NCBI RefSeq assembly: GCF_003217575.1
Contig: NZ_QJTC01000012.1
Coordinates: 1-64,000, forward strand
Source: Xylophilus ampelinus
GTDB taxonomy: Bacteria > Pseudomonadota > Gammaproteobacteria > Burkholderiales > Burkholderiaceae_C
Length of the DNA stretch: 64,000 bases
Direction: 5' to 3'
Below the pieces are notes generated by a model. That model worked only from the letters and a program-made list of their open reading frames with translations, was not told the DNA's origin and did no database searches. Of the stretch, positions 45,618 to 54,890 are shown piece by piece. A program made the translations under genes and the position numbers. The first letter of the stretch is position 1. Each line of letters starts with the position of its first letter.

Positions 45618-46640
45618 CTAGTTGGTGGCCGCCGCCTGATACAGGGTACGGATCGCTGCCGTCCACTGCGGGCCGAACGACGTATGGGTGAACTTCTTGT
45701 AGGCAAATGATGTCATGCCCACCTGGACGTCTTTCACGGGATCCTCGTCCGCCGAAAACCAAGGTGAGCCGCTGACGCCAGAGCGCGCGTTCCACTCCAG
45801 GCCTTCAATGGCATAGTCCTTATTCATCCACGGGTTCGGCTCGGCGGAGCTGATCACGCGCACAGGCGCGTTCGCATTGGCACCGGGGTCGGTGTTGTAA
45901 CCGGTTGCCAGATATTCGTTGTCGTCCTCCTGACCGGCAAAGAGGACGCCAGATGCCCCGACAGTATTCGACAGCGTGGCGCCGGAATGCTTCATCGCCA
46001 CGGGAGCCTCCACCTGGAAGAACGCAGTATCGTAGTCGACGGCTCGGCCTACGACCCAATCATTATGGGCCGTGATGGTCGTCGCGGCCCACACACCGTA
46101 GGGGGCGCCGCCGTTGTAGGATGGCACGAAAACCAAGTCCGATACGAACTCCCCTTTTAGGGCAGAGACGCATCGCCCGGAAGTGGCTACGACGTTCCCG
46201 GAGTCGGAGACGACCGCGTTGCCAGTACAGCGCTGGTCTATGCCGTTTGCCCGAAAGAAGACTACGCCGAGGTGGTCTGCGACGGAGAATCCGGGAACCG
46301 GCACAGACGGATCCGTCTTCTGCGTTCCTACCGCTCCTTCCACCACCTTCAACCCTGCGCCCAAGTTTTCATCACGGACCAAGGCCGAATTCTCCGATCC
46401 TGGCGGGTCGCCGTCGACCGGGTTGGCATCCACGAAGGATGCGGAAACCGCAGCTTGCATCCGTGCGGGCGTCCAGTAGGAAGTACTCTCGTCTCGCTCA
46501 GCCAACGGCACTACGTGCTGCACGATGGCGCCAGCGGAGAGTTTGCTCGACTTGGTGCTTGCAGCCGCGCCGGTAATCGCCAGGATAATGATAATAGCGC
46601 AAGAGGTGCGCAGTAGCGTGGTTCGCTGAAAATGTGCCAT
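45618..46640 (-). CDS. Secreted trypsin/V8-like protein with the catalytic His replaced by Arg
   Basis: A 340-residue exported protein: signal peptide about 1-27, a pro-like region to about 115, then an S1-type fold. The segment that normally reads TAGHC is ATSGRC here, with R156 at the His position, between C138 and C157. The Asp position is likely D204 (VDYDTAFFQV) and the Ser is S290 (SGVSGSPWF). With His missing, normal proteolysis is not expected; it could be a binding or decoy homologue. Base composition is lower in GC than its neighbours and transposase debris lies just upstream, which suggests transfer. An AT-rich promoter region precedes the start. Confidence 0.75.
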   Translation of the reverse strand: MAHFQRTTLLRTSCAIIIILAITGAAASTKSSKLSAGAIVQHVVPLAERDESTSYWTPARMQAAVSASFVDANPVDGDPPGSENSALVRDENLGAGLKVVEGAVGTQKTDPSVPVPGFSVADHLGVVFFRANGIDQRCTGNAVVSDSGNVVATSGRCVSALKGEFVSDLVFVPSYNGGAPYGVWAATTITAHNDWVVGRAVDYDTAFFQVEAPVAMKHSGATLSNTVGASGVLFAGQEDDNEYLATGYNTDPGANANAPVRVISSAEPNPWMNKDYAIEGLEWNARSGVSGSPWFSADEDPVKDVQVGMTSFAYKKFTHTSFGPQWTAAIRTLYQAAATN

Positions 46641-46861
46641 GCGTTTTAATCCCTTTATTTTACCTGGAGCCGAATACTCCAGGTGAATAAATATAATTTA
46701 AATTGACTGCAAATACAACGAATTTTTTTGTTTCATCTGTATTATTGCGTGGATAACACCGACCGTGACCAGCCAGAAGCTCGGGCAGGACTGACTTGCC
46801 CCGTAAAACGTATTCCCTGCTAAATTTTTCAATTCAAGCACGGAGAATACGAATAACAAAG
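46641..46861. other. AT-rich region upstream of the protease-like gene
   Basis: Markedly AT-rich between about 46670 and 46760, unlike the rest of the window. It must hold the promoter of the minus-strand protease-like gene. No gene is evident in the stretch up to the transposase fragment. Confidence 0.4.
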
Positions 46862-46940
46862 ATGATGGGCGCGCACTATACGCTCGAATTCAAGCAGGAG
46901 GCGGTGAGGCTGGTCAACGGTGGTCAGAGCATCGGCACAT
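46862..46940 (+). pseudogene. Transposase OrfA fragment (IS3/IS911-type N-terminus)
   Basis: MMGAHYTLEFKQEAVRLVNG then GQSIGTLS is the N-terminal helix-turn-helix start of an IS3-type OrfA transposase. Similarity stops after about 27 residues and the frame ends soon after. No OrfB part or terminal repeats follow. It is a relic of an old insertion. Confidence 0.65.
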
Positions 46941-47320
46941 TGAGCGTCATAGGCCTGCGCCACGCGCCGCAACGATGCGGTCGATAAATTCTTCACTCCA
47001 TGCACCGAGAAAGATTTGCTGACTGGCGATGCTCACACGGTCCTCTGGCTGGAGTTGCCGATACGTGCTGCTGGCGGAGGGCCTGGACATCTGCGGACCT
47101 TATCGGGTGGCAGGTGTTGCGCTTCAGGTTTGAATCCGCCGTGCACTGATGCAGCGTGCGCAAGTCGCTGGTGCTCCGCATGTAAAAGAGAGAGGGGCCT
47201 CAGTGATTCGCTGCGAATTCCTACCAGTCCAACCACTTCAAGTATCAGCACTTCACAGGTGGTTGCTGTTCACGGCAGGGCTCTTGACGCAGTTTGCCCA
47301 ACATTTTTCGTACGACCAAC
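46941..47320. other. Region without a recognisable gene
   Basis: Only short frames of 60-120 codons that I do not recognise occur here. The stretch between the transposase relic and the tRNA terminator is probably decayed mobile-element or spacer DNA. Confidence 0.4.
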
Positions 47321-47352
47321 AAAAAAGCACCTAGCGTCTCCGCTAAGTGCTT
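47321..47352 (-). terminator. Rho-independent terminator of tRNA-Val
   Basis: On the minus strand AAGCACTTAGCG pairs with CGCTAGGTGCTT (one G-U) around a GAGA loop and is followed by TTTT. It lies 18 bases past the tRNA 3' end. Confidence 0.85.
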
Positions 47353-47369
47353 GTTTCATCTACCAAATC

Positions 47370-47446
47370 TGGTAGGCGCGATTGGAATCGAACCAACGAC
47401 CCCCACCATGTCAAGGTGGTGCTCTAACCAACTGAGCTACGCGCCT
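47370..47446 (-). tRNA. tRNA-Val (GAC)
   Basis: A 77-base cloverleaf including an encoded CCA. Acceptor AGGCGCG pairs with CGCGCCT; the D arm is TAGCTCAGTTGGTTAGAGC; the anticodon stem CCACC/GGTGG encloses the loop TTGACAT with anticodon GAC, reading GUC and GUU valine codons; the T arm has GGTTCGATTCC. It closely resembles E. coli tRNA-Val(GAC) in the central part. Confidence 0.96.
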
Positions 47447-47553
47447 GTGGCTTGTCTGCCAAGACCGCTATCATAGCATTAAAAATCAGCCTGTCGAACC
47501 GATCCGCATCGCGGCATTCGAGCCGAACCGTTGGGGGAGGTTGTGCCGACGCT

Positions 47554-49779
47554 TCACCGCCTGCGCGCAGACCGCACGCCGGGCACCGAACCGACGGCGC
47601 CCAGCACCTTGCTCAGGCGCCCCGAGTCGGCGATCTCGACGGTGAACGTCATCCACGCGGTGCCCTTGACCGACTGGGTCTGCACGCCGACGACGTTGGT
47701 CTTCTCCTTGGCGAACACCTCGGAGATATCGCGCAGCAACGCCTGCCGGTCCGCCGCCTCGATCATCACGTCGACCGGGTAGACGTCGGCCACCTCGCGC
47801 TTGGAGGCGCCCCACTCCACCTCGATCACCCGCTCGGGCGCGCGGGCCGACATCTCGCGGAAGTTGCTGCAGTCGCTGCGGTGCACGCTGACGCCGCGGC
47901 CGCGGGTGACGAAACCCAGGATCGGATCGGGCGGCGCCGGCTTGCAGCACTTGGCCAGCTGCGTCATCAGCGAATCGAGTCCCACCACCAGAACGCCGCC
48001 GCGCGGCGAGGTCTCGACGCTGTTGGCCGAGCGGCGCAGCACGTAGTCGTCGGGCTCCATCGCCGGGACTGGCGGGCGCAGCAGCGTCTCGATGTTGCGC
48101 AGCGAATACTCGTCCTTGCCGACGGCCTCGAACAGGTCGTCGGCCGCCTTGAAGCCGAGCTGTCCAGCCAGGTCTTCCAGGTTGACGCTGGTCTTGCCTC
48201 GGCGCTGCAACAGCTTCTCGACCGATTCGCGGCCCCGCGCCACCTGCTCGTGGGTGATCAGCGCGTTGAACCATGCGCGTACCTTGGCGCGCGCCCGATG
48301 GCTGGTGAGATAACCCAGCTCGGTATTTAGCCAGTCGCGCGACGGTCCGCCTTCTTTGGCGACGGTGATCTCCACCGTCTGGCCGTTCTGCAGCGGCGTG
48401 TCGAGCGTCACCATGACGCCATCGACCCGCGCCCCGCGACAGCGATGACCGACGCTGGTGTGCACGCTGTAGGCGAAATCGACCGGTGTGGCGCCCTGCG
48501 GCAGCTCGACCACGGCCGCATCGGGCGTGAGAACGTAGATGCGGTCCTCGAACAGGCCGCGGCCGCGGTGGTCGTCCGACAGATCGCGCTCCCAGGCCAG
48601 CAGCTGGCGCAGCACCGCGATCTTGGCATCGTACTCGCTGCTGGCCGACACGCCGGCATAGCCCTTCTGGCCGGCCTCCTTGTAAGCCCAGTGCGCGGCC
48701 ACGCCGTGTTCGGCGTGGTCGTGCATCGACTGGGTGCGGATCTGGATTTCGACCGGCTTGCCGACCTCGTCGCGCACCACCGTGTGCAGCGACTGGTAGC
48801 CGTTGGGCTTGGGCCTGGCGATGTAGTCGTCGAACTCCTCGACGATCGGCGAGAAGCGCTCGTGCACCCAGCTCAGGGCCGCGTAGCAGTCCTTCACCGT
48901 GGGCACGACGACGCGCAGCGCACGGATGTCGAAGACCTGGTCGAAGCCGAGCGACTTGCCGCGCATCTTGCGCACGATGCTGTATATGTGCTTCGGCCGG
49001 CCCTGGACCGTCGCATCGATGCTGCGCTTGCGCAGCTCCGACTCCAGGCCGGCGCGCAGTTGCTCCATCGAGACTTCACGCTCGACGCGCTTCTCGTCCA
49101 GCAGCCGAGCGACGTCGCGGTAGGTGTCGGGCTCCAGAAATCGGAAGGCCAGGTCCTCCATTTCCCACTTGATCTGCCAAATGCCCAGGCGGTTGGCCAG
49201 CGGCGCGAAGACGTGCAGCGATTCGCGCGCGATGCTCGGCGCCATCGGCACCTTATGCGAAGCGCAGTAGCGCAGCGTCTCCAGCCGCGAGGCCAGCCGC
49301 AGCAGCACCACCCGCAGGTCGCGCGAGAACGCCAGCAGCATCTTGCGCACGTTCTCGGTCTGCACCGCCGGATCGTCGACCAGCTGCGCGGTCGAGTGGG
49401 CACCCCGCGCTTGCTTCTGGACGTGGATCAGACGGTTGGTCTCTACGGCGAGATCGGCGTACTGCTCGCCGAAGGCCCGGGCGATCGTCTCGCGCGGCCG
49501 GGCCAGGTGTTCGCAGGCGTGCACCAGGTAGTTGGCCGCGCGCATCGCCTCCGAGCCGCCGATGCCCCGCAGGATGGCCGACACGGCATCGGCATGCGCC
49601 AGGGTGTTCTGGCCGGATTCGAGCAGCTCGTTGGCGAGAAACGGTTCGGCGAAGGCCCGGGCCCGGACGAGGGCCTGGTCCTGTTCGGGCAGCGCATGCG
49701 CGGTCGCCACGATCAGCTCGGAGACCGGCTCCCGCGGCGGGCTGTCCACAGCACCGGGTGCGACGACGAGGCTCTTCAT
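47554..49779 (-). CDS. relA: GTP pyrophosphokinase RelA
   Basis: A 741-residue (p)ppGpp synthetase of the stringent response. The HD hydrolase region is degenerate (ANYLVHACEHL, no HD/ED metal motif), as in RelA rather than SpoT. The synthetase domain has FDIRALRVVV, and EFDDYIARPKPNGYQSLHTVV, where EFDD is the RelA-type motif. TGS (YVLTPDAAVVELPQGATPVDFAY), a zinc-finger-like region with KCCKP and HRSDC, and a C-terminal ACT domain follow. It senses uncharged tRNA on the ribosome. The start overlaps the end of the upstream hydrolase gene by four bases. Confidence 0.95.
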   Translation of the reverse strand: MKSLVVAPGAVDSPPREPVSELIVATAHALPEQDQALVRARAFAEPFLANELLESGQNTLAHADAVSAILRGIGGSEAMRAANYLVHACEHLARPRETIARAFGEQYADLAVETNRLIHVQKQARGAHSTAQLVDDPAVQTENVRKMLLAFSRDLRVVLLRLASRLETLRYCASHKVPMAPSIARESLHVFAPLANRLGIWQIKWEMEDLAFRFLEPDTYRDVARLLDEKRVEREVSMEQLRAGLESELRKRSIDATVQGRPKHIYSIVRKMRGKSLGFDQVFDIRALRVVVPTVKDCYAALSWVHERFSPIVEEFDDYIARPKPNGYQSLHTVVRDEVGKPVEIQIRTQSMHDHAEHGVAAHWAYKEAGQKGYAGVSASSEYDAKIAVLRQLLAWERDLSDDHRGRGLFEDRIYVLTPDAAVVELPQGATPVDFAYSVHTSVGHRCRGARVDGVMVTLDTPLQNGQTVEITVAKEGGPSRDWLNTELGYLTSHRARAKVRAWFNALITHEQVARGRESVEKLLQRRGKTSVNLEDLAGQLGFKAADDLFEAVGKDEYSLRNIETLLRPPVPAMEPDDYVLRRSANSVETSPRGGVLVVGLDSLMTQLAKCCKPAPPDPILGFVTRGRGVSVHRSDCSNFREMSARAPERVIEVEWGASKREVADVYPVDVMIEAADRQALLRDISEVFAKEKTNVVGVQTQSVKGTAWMTFTVEIADSGRLSKVLGAVGSVPGVRSARRR

Positions 49780-50744
49780 GCGGGAACCGTGTCGCCCAGC
49801 AGGAAGTCGCGCACCACCGTCACCTGGTCGGCCGCGACCAGGGTGGGCGCATGACCGACGCCCGCGAACTCGACCACGCGGGCCCGCGGCCCCCGCCGGG
49901 CCATCGCATCGGCCGTCGCGCGGCTCAACAGGTCCGACTGCGCGCCGCGCAGCAGCAGGGTTTCGGCACCGATGCGGTCGTACAGCGTCCACAGCAGGGC
50001 TTCGGACTGCGCGGCGACCTCGGGCGTCAGGGCCCGCACCGCCGCCGCGATGCCGGCGTCGTAATGCAGGCGCACCGCACCGGGCTCGGCACCGGCGGCA
50101 TCCGCGCCATCGGCCGGCACGAACATCGGCCCGCTGAGGGCCGCCCACTCATCGTCGGCATGGGGCCCGAAGCCCCGGGAAACCGCCCGCAGCGCCGCGG
50201 CGCCCTCTTCGGCCGAGGCAAAGACCATCGAAACACCCAGGTACGCGGAAATGCGCTGCACCGCGTCCCATTCGATGGCCGGGCCCACGTCGTTCAGCAC
50301 CATGCGCCGCACGGGTACCGGTACCGGCAGGCCCGGCTGGCCGGCGACCACCATGCCGATCAGGCCGCCCATGCTGGTGCCCACCCAGTCGAGCGTCCGG
50401 ATCGGCGCGGCGGCCTGCAACTGTGCGAGAAGCGCCAGCATGTCGGCCGCATACAGCGGAATGCCGTAGTCCATGGGGTCCTGCAGCCAGTCGCTGCGGC
50501 CCCGCCCGACGACGTCGGGGCAGACCACGCGGACATGCGGCGCCAGGGCACGCGCGAGCACATCGAAATCGCGGCCCTGGCGCGAGAGGCCGTGCACGCA
50601 GACCACCACGTGCGAATGCGCAGGATCGCCCGTCGCGCCCCACTCCCAATACGCCATGCGGTGGCTGCCGTCGTGCGGCTGCGCTCCGCGGGGGGCGCCG
50701 GGCAGGCCCGGGCAGGTGACGTGGTGGAGTCGGGGTTCAGGCAT
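49776..50744 (-). CDS. Alpha/beta hydrolase
   Basis: A 322-residue serine hydrolase-fold protein: oxyanion segment VVVCVHGLSRQGRDFD, PDVVGRGRSDW, nucleophile elbow GTSMGG (Ser) and the catalytic His in FAGVGHAPTL. Substrate unknown; resemblance is to C-C bond hydrolases and esterases. The first 30 residues are not conserved and an ATG nearer the core (codon 30) could be the real start. It overlaps relA by ATGA, so the two are cotranscribed. Confidence 0.88.
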   Translation of the reverse strand: MPEPRLHHVTCPGLPGAPRGAQPHDGSHRMAYWEWGATGDPAHSHVVVCVHGLSRQGRDFDVLARALAPHVRVVCPDVVGRGRSDWLQDPMDYGIPLYAADMLALLAQLQAAAPIRTLDWVGTSMGGLIGMVVAGQPGLPVPVPVRRMVLNDVGPAIEWDAVQRISAYLGVSMVFASAEEGAAALRAVSRGFGPHADDEWAALSGPMFVPADGADAAGAEPGAVRLHYDAGIAAAVRALTPEVAAQSEALLWTLYDRIGAETLLLRGAQSDLLSRATADAMARRGPRARVVEFAGVGHAPTLVAADQVTVVRDFLLGDTVPA

Positions 50745-50833
50745 GGGTACAGGACCGAAAACGGAAGGCTGCGAGCCTCCACGGCGGGGCCGATAATGGC
50801 TGAGAACATCCTAATTCATCCGGAAGAACTTCC

Positions 50834-51613
50834 ATGCTCACAGGAAAAACGGCTCTCGTCACCGGCTCCACCAGCGGCATCGGGCTGGGCATCGCGGAGG
50901 CCCTGGCGCGCCGGGGGGCCAACATCGTGCTGAACGGTTTCGGCGATGTGGAAGGCCCGCGCGACCGGGTGCAGGCCGCGGGCGCGGCGGCCGGCATCTC
51001 GGTGATCCACCACGGCGCGGACATGTCCCGACCCGACGAGATCGCCGACATGATGGCAGCGGCCGCCAAGGTATCGGGTGGGGTCGACATCCTGGTGAAC
51101 AACGCCGGCATTCAGCACGTGGCCAACGTCGAGGATTTCCCGGTGGAGAAGTGGGACGCGATCATCGCGATCAACCTTACCAGCGCGTTCCACACCACCC
51201 GGCTCGCCTTGCCCGCCATGCGCGCCGCCAACTGGGGTCGGATCGTCAACATCGCCAGCACGCACGGGCTGGTCGCCTCGCCGCAGAAATCCGCCTACGT
51301 GGCGGCCAAGCACGGCATCGTCGGCTTCACCAAATCGGTCGCATTGGAAACGGCGACGACCGGCGTGACCAGCAATGCGATCTGCCCCGGCTGGGTGCTG
51401 ACGCCGCTGGTGCAGAAGCAGATCGATGCACGCGCCGCGACCGGTGGCGATGCCCAGCAGGCCGAGCGCGAACTGCTGGGGGAGAAGCAGCCGTCGCTCC
51501 AGTTCACGACGCCCGAGCAGCTCGGCGAACTGACCGTCTTTCTCTGCTCGGACGCCGCCGTCAACGTGCGTGGCGTGGCGTGGCAGATCGACGGCGGGTG
51601 GACGGCGCAGTAA
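50834..51613 (+). CDS. D-3-hydroxybutyrate dehydrogenase
   Basis: A 259-residue SDR enzyme interconverting 3-hydroxybutyrate and acetoacetate with NAD. TGSTSGIGLGIAEAL is the cofactor motif, NNAGIQHVANVEDFP, catalytic Ser in VNIASTHGLVAS and Tyr/Lys in SAYVAAKHGIVGFTK. The NAGIQHV and HGLVASPQKSAYVAAKHG blocks are characteristic of 3-hydroxybutyrate dehydrogenases in PHB-using betaproteobacteria. It is a single-gene unit divergent from the hydrolase. Confidence 0.92.
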   Translation: MLTGKTALVTGSTSGIGLGIAEALARRGANIVLNGFGDVEGPRDRVQAAGAAAGISVIHHGADMSRPDEIADMMAAAAKVSGGVDILVNNAGIQHVANVEDFPVEKWDAIIAINLTSAFHTTRLALPAMRAANWGRIVNIASTHGLVASPQKSAYVAAKHGIVGFTKSVALETATTGVTSNAICPGWVLTPLVQKQIDARAATGGDAQQAERELLGEKQPSLQFTTPEQLGELTVFLCSDAAVNVRGVAWQIDGGWTAQ

Positions 51614-51670
51614 TGCTCAGCGCAAGGCCGACGGCGATCCGGCCTCTAACCGGATTGCCAGGGGGGCTTC

Positions 51671-52384
51671 TCACTGCTGCTGCAGCTGCACGGTGCCGGA
51701 GATGTTGACTACGACGGTGGTCTTGCCGGCTTCGACAGGCACCGCCTCATCCGATACAGCCTTGGACGCCGCCATCGCCATCATGCGCGGCATCGCCGGC
51801 ACCATGCTGTTGACGTTGACGTTGACCGAGATTTCGCGCAGCGTGTAGTGCGGGAATCCGAAACCCTTCGCCAACTCCGAAGCCTTGGTCTTGAAGCTTT
51901 CTATCGCGCGGGTCTGCACTTCGGTCTCGGCCTGGAGCCGTTGTTCGCGGCTCAGTCCGAATGCGGTGCGCGATACGGTCATCGTGTCGATCTTGCCGGC
52001 GGTGGAGGTGATGCGCGAGAAGTCGCGGCCCTCCAGAACCAACTCCGCGTTGCCGGTCCACGAACCGATCTTTCCCTCCTTGGTATAGCGCGGCTGCAGG
52101 CTGAAATTGCCGGTGCGCACATCCATCTGGCCCGGCTGGCCCGCAGCCTTGGCCTTGGCCAAGGCGGCTTCCAGCGCCTGCTTCAGCTGCGTCTGCACGA
52201 CGCCCGGATCGGCCCCCGTGCGGGTGGTGCCGAGCACCATCGTGAGCATGTCCTGGGCGATGTCGCCTTGCGCATCCGCGTTCAGCTGCAGCACGTTCTT
52301 CGGCTCGGGCGATGTTTGGGCAAAAGCGGCGGTAGCCGAGACGAGAAGCGCTGCGAGCGCGAAGTTTTTAATCGTATTTTTCAT
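51671..52384 (-). CDS. SIMPL-domain periplasmic protein
   Basis: A 237-residue exported protein with signal peptide MKNTIKNFALAALLVSATAAFAQ and the SIMPL/DUF541 pattern: NVLQLNADAQGDIAQDMLTMVLGTTRTG, MDVRTGNFSLQPRY, WTGNAELVLEGRDF and REISVNVN. The family is widespread in the periplasm, with unclear function; some members are linked to stress. The ATG at 52384 matches the signal start. It is divergent from ompR, and the 180-bp gap holds a pair of GTAAC dyads. Confidence 0.85.
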   Translation of the reverse strand: MKNTIKNFALAALLVSATAAFAQTSPEPKNVLQLNADAQGDIAQDMLTMVLGTTRTGADPGVVQTQLKQALEAALAKAKAAGQPGQMDVRTGNFSLQPRYTKEGKIGSWTGNAELVLEGRDFSRITSTAGKIDTMTVSRTAFGLSREQRLQAETEVQTRAIESFKTKASELAKGFGFPHYTLREISVNVNVNSMVPAMPRMMAMAASKAVSDEAVPVEAGKTTVVVNISGTVQLQQQ

Positions 52385-52483
52385 GGATTTCCTGGTTGAT
52401 TGAAGGGTGCGAAACCGTACAACACCCCACCGACCGCGCATGTTGACGGCACATCCGCAAATTGCTGGGCGGGGCCGCAAGAC

Positions 52484-52550
52484 TTGTAACAGTTGGTCGG
52501 GAAATGGCGCTTTTCCCTGATTTCAGGCCACAAAATGGCCGCTGTTACAA
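52484..52550. promoter_or_regulatory. Inverted TTGTAACAG / CTGTTACAA pair between SIMPL gene and ompR
   Basis: TTGTAACAG (52484-52492) is exactly complementary to CTGTTACAA (52542-52550). GTAAC is part of the OmpR recognition sequence known from enterobacteria. The second half ends 14 bases before the ompR ATG. This may be an OmpR autoregulatory site or a control site for the SIMPL gene. Confidence 0.5.
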
Positions 52551-52564
52551 ATTTTGGAATGCCC

Positions 52565-53296
52565 ATGACCCAAGCTGCAACCCGTACCGACAAGATCCTC
52601 GTGGTGGATGACGACGCCCGCATTCGCGATCTGCTGCGCCGCTATCTGACACAAGAGGGCTTCGAGGTCATGGTCGCGGAAGATGGAAAGGCGCTCAACC
52701 GCATCTTGCTTCGAGACACCGTCGACCTGATCGTTCTGGACCTGATGATGCCGGGCGAAGACGGCCTGTCGATTTGCCGCCGCCTGCGCGCGGCCAACGA
52801 CCGTACGCCGATCATCATGCTGACGGCCAAGGGCGAGGACGTGGACCGCATCGTCGGTCTGGAAGTCGGTGCAGACGACTATCTCGGCAAGCCGTTCAAT
52901 CCGCGCGAGCTGCTGGCCCGCATCCACGCGGTGCTGCGCCGCCGACCGCCGCAGGAGGCTCCAGGTGCTCCATCGGGCGACAACGAGGTCGTGGCATTCG
53001 GCCCCTTCTCCTTCGACCTGGGAACGCGCGCCCTGCAGAAGAACGGTGAGGAACTGCCGCTGACAACCGGCGAGTTCGCGATGCTCAAAGCGCTGGTGCG
53101 CCACCCGCGCCAGCCGCTGTCGCGCGAGAAGCTGGCGCTTCTGGCCCGCGGCCGCGAGTTCGAGCCCTTCGACCGAAGCCTGGACGTGCAGGTGTCGCGC
53201 CTGCGCAAGTTGGTCGAGGTGGATGCCGCCGCGCCGCGCTACATCCAGACGGTGTGGGGCGTGGGCTACGTGTTCGTACCCGACGGTGCCAACTAA
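52565..53296 (+). CDS. ompR: Response regulator OmpR (RisA-like)
   Basis: A 243-residue OmpR-family regulator. Receiver: DDD in LVVDDDARI, D59 in VLDLMMPGEDG, K in GKPFNPREL. The DNA-binding winged helix has LTTGEFAMLKALVRHPRQPLSREKL, DVQVSRLRKLVE and TVWGVGYVFV. It is close to OmpR/RisA of betaproteobacteria. The ATG at 52565 was preferred to 52559 for spacing from GGA. The sensor gene follows after 91 bp. Confidence 0.93.
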   Translation: MTQAATRTDKILVVDDDARIRDLLRRYLTQEGFEVMVAEDGKALNRILLRDTVDLIVLDLMMPGEDGLSICRRLRAANDRTPIIMLTAKGEDVDRIVGLEVGADDYLGKPFNPRELLARIHAVLRRRPPQEAPGAPSGDNEVVAFGPFSFDLGTRALQKNGEELPLTTGEFAMLKALVRHPRQPLSREKLALLARGREFEPFDRSLDVQVSRLRKLVEVDAAAPRYIQTVWGVGYVFVPDGAN

Positions 53297-53387
53297 GGGT
53301 CTCGACCCTTGAGCGCATGGGCAGGCGATGCCATCCTTGCCGCATGCTTATCCACTCGTTCGGCGCGGTTGCCGCGTTTCATCTCCC

Positions 53388-54890
53388 ATGGCGGTAATTG
53401 CTTCTCCTCCCCTTCATGGACTAGCCGAGCCGGACCTGGGAAAAACGCCTGATTCCGAGCCGATGGCGGACGATGCGCCCCGCGCCCGGATCGGCCTCAA
53501 CCTGTTCTGGCGCACGTTCTTCCTGCTGGCGATCCTTCTGGTGGGGAGTATCCTGGCTTGGTTGCAGACGCTGCGGGCACTCGAGTTCGAACCCCGGGCC
53601 CTGCACACCGCCCAGCAGATCGCATCCCTCGTCAACCTGAGTCGCGCGGCCCTGATCCACGCCGACGCGATCGCCCGCGTGTCGCTGATCAAGACGATGG
53701 CCGACCAGGAGGGCGTGCGCATCGTGCCGCGCGAGCCGGGCGACACTTTCGAACCGCTGGAAAACAGCGCCCTCGGCAAGCGGATGACCGAGGAGTTGAC
53801 CGAGCGCCTTGGCCGGGGCACCGTGATCGCCAGGGAAGTGAATGGCGAGCCGGGCCTGTGGGTCGGCTTCGCGATCAACGGCGACTCCAACTGGCTGCTG
53901 CTCGACCGCGCGCGGTTCAGTCCCGCGGGCGGCAAGACGTGGCTGATTTGGCTGGTGACGGCCGCCGCCCTGTCGCTGGCCGGTGCCGCGGCGATCGCGC
54001 GGCTGATCAACCGCCCACTCAAGAAGCTGTCGTCTGCGGCCAACCGGGTGCGCGAGGGCGACTTCGCCACCAGCCCGCTCGACGAGCAGGTGGTGACCAG
54101 CGAGATCCGCGAGGTCAACATCGGCTTCAATCGGATGGCGCGTCGGCTGGCCCAGTTGGAGCATGACCGGGTGGTGATGCTGGCCGGCATCTCGCATGAC
54201 CTGCGCACGCCGCTGGCACGGCTGCGGCTCGAGACCGAGATGAGCGTGGCCGACCCCGATGCGCGCGACCACATGGTGGCCGACATGTCGCAGCTCGACG
54301 CGATCATCGACAAGTTCCTGGATTACGCCCGGCCCGACCATGTCGACCTGAAGCCGATCGGCCTGGCCGATGTGGTCGCCTCCTGCACCTACGCGGTCGA
54401 AGACCACGACGAGCTGCAGATCCGGGTGGACGTGGCGGGCGACCTGAAGGTGATGGCCGACGGCACCGAGCTGGCCCGCGTCGTCTCCAATCTGATCGAG
54501 AACGCGCGCCGTTACGGCAAATCGCCCGGCACCGACGTTGCCGAGGTCGAGATCGATGCGCAGGCGCGCGACGATAAGGTGATCCTGCTGGTACGCGACC
54601 ACGGACACGGCGTACCGCCCGAGATACTGGTCAACCTGACCAAGCCCTTCTTCCGCGGCGACACCGCCCGCACCTCGGCCACCGGTGCCGGCCTGGGCCT
54701 GTCGATCGTCGACAAGACGGTGCGCCGCATGGGTGGCAAGATCGTGTTGAGCAACGCGCCGACCGGTGGTTTGAGCGCGCGCATCCAGTTGGCTCGCGCG
54801 TCGTCCGATGGTGCCGCAGTGGTTGCAACCGGGCAGGAAAGAAGGTCGTGGCGGCCGTCCGTCATCCGCAAGCCGCTATCTAAACAATAG
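53388..54890 (+). CDS. envZ: Sensor histidine kinase EnvZ (RisS-like)
   Basis: A 500-residue kinase with a cytoplasmic head, helix at about 43-62, a periplasmic domain of about 120 residues, a second helix at about 184-205, HAMP ([21 protein letters not shown]), HisKA with H270 in [17 protein letters not shown] and HATPase_c with [17 protein letters not shown] and [10 protein letters not shown]. It partners OmpR. A later start at 53463 is possible, as neither has a clear ribosome binding site. Its 3' end overlaps the convergent ispF by 15 bases. Confidence 0.92.
   Translation: MAVIASPPLHGLAEPDLGKTPDSEPMADDAPRARIGLNLFWRTFFLLAILLVGSILAWLQTLRALEFEPRALHTAQQIASLVNLSRAALIHADAIARVSLIKTMADQEGVRIVPREPGDTFEPLENSALGKRMTEELTERLGRGTVIAREVNGEPGLWVGFAINGDSNWLLLDRARFSPAGGKTWLIWLVTAAALSLAGAAAIARLINRPLKKLSSAANRVREGDFATSPLDEQVVTSEIREVNIGFNRMARRLAQLEHDRVVMLAGISHDLRTPLARLRLETEMSVADPDARDHMVADMSQLDAIIDKFLDYARPDHVDLKPIGLADVVASCTYAVEDHDELQIRVDVAGDLKVMADGTELARVVSNLIENARRYGKSPGTDVAEVEIDAQARDDKVILLVRDHGHGVPPEILVNLTKPFFRGDTARTSATGAGLGLSIVDKTVRRMGGKIVLSNAPTGGLSARIQLARASSDGAAVVATGQERRSWRPSVIRKPLSKQ

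Noticed and set aside
46993..47251. Short frames of 62-119 codons on both strands between the transposase relic and tRNA-Val
   Set aside because: No family pattern, poor start sites and mutual overlap; probably non-coding.
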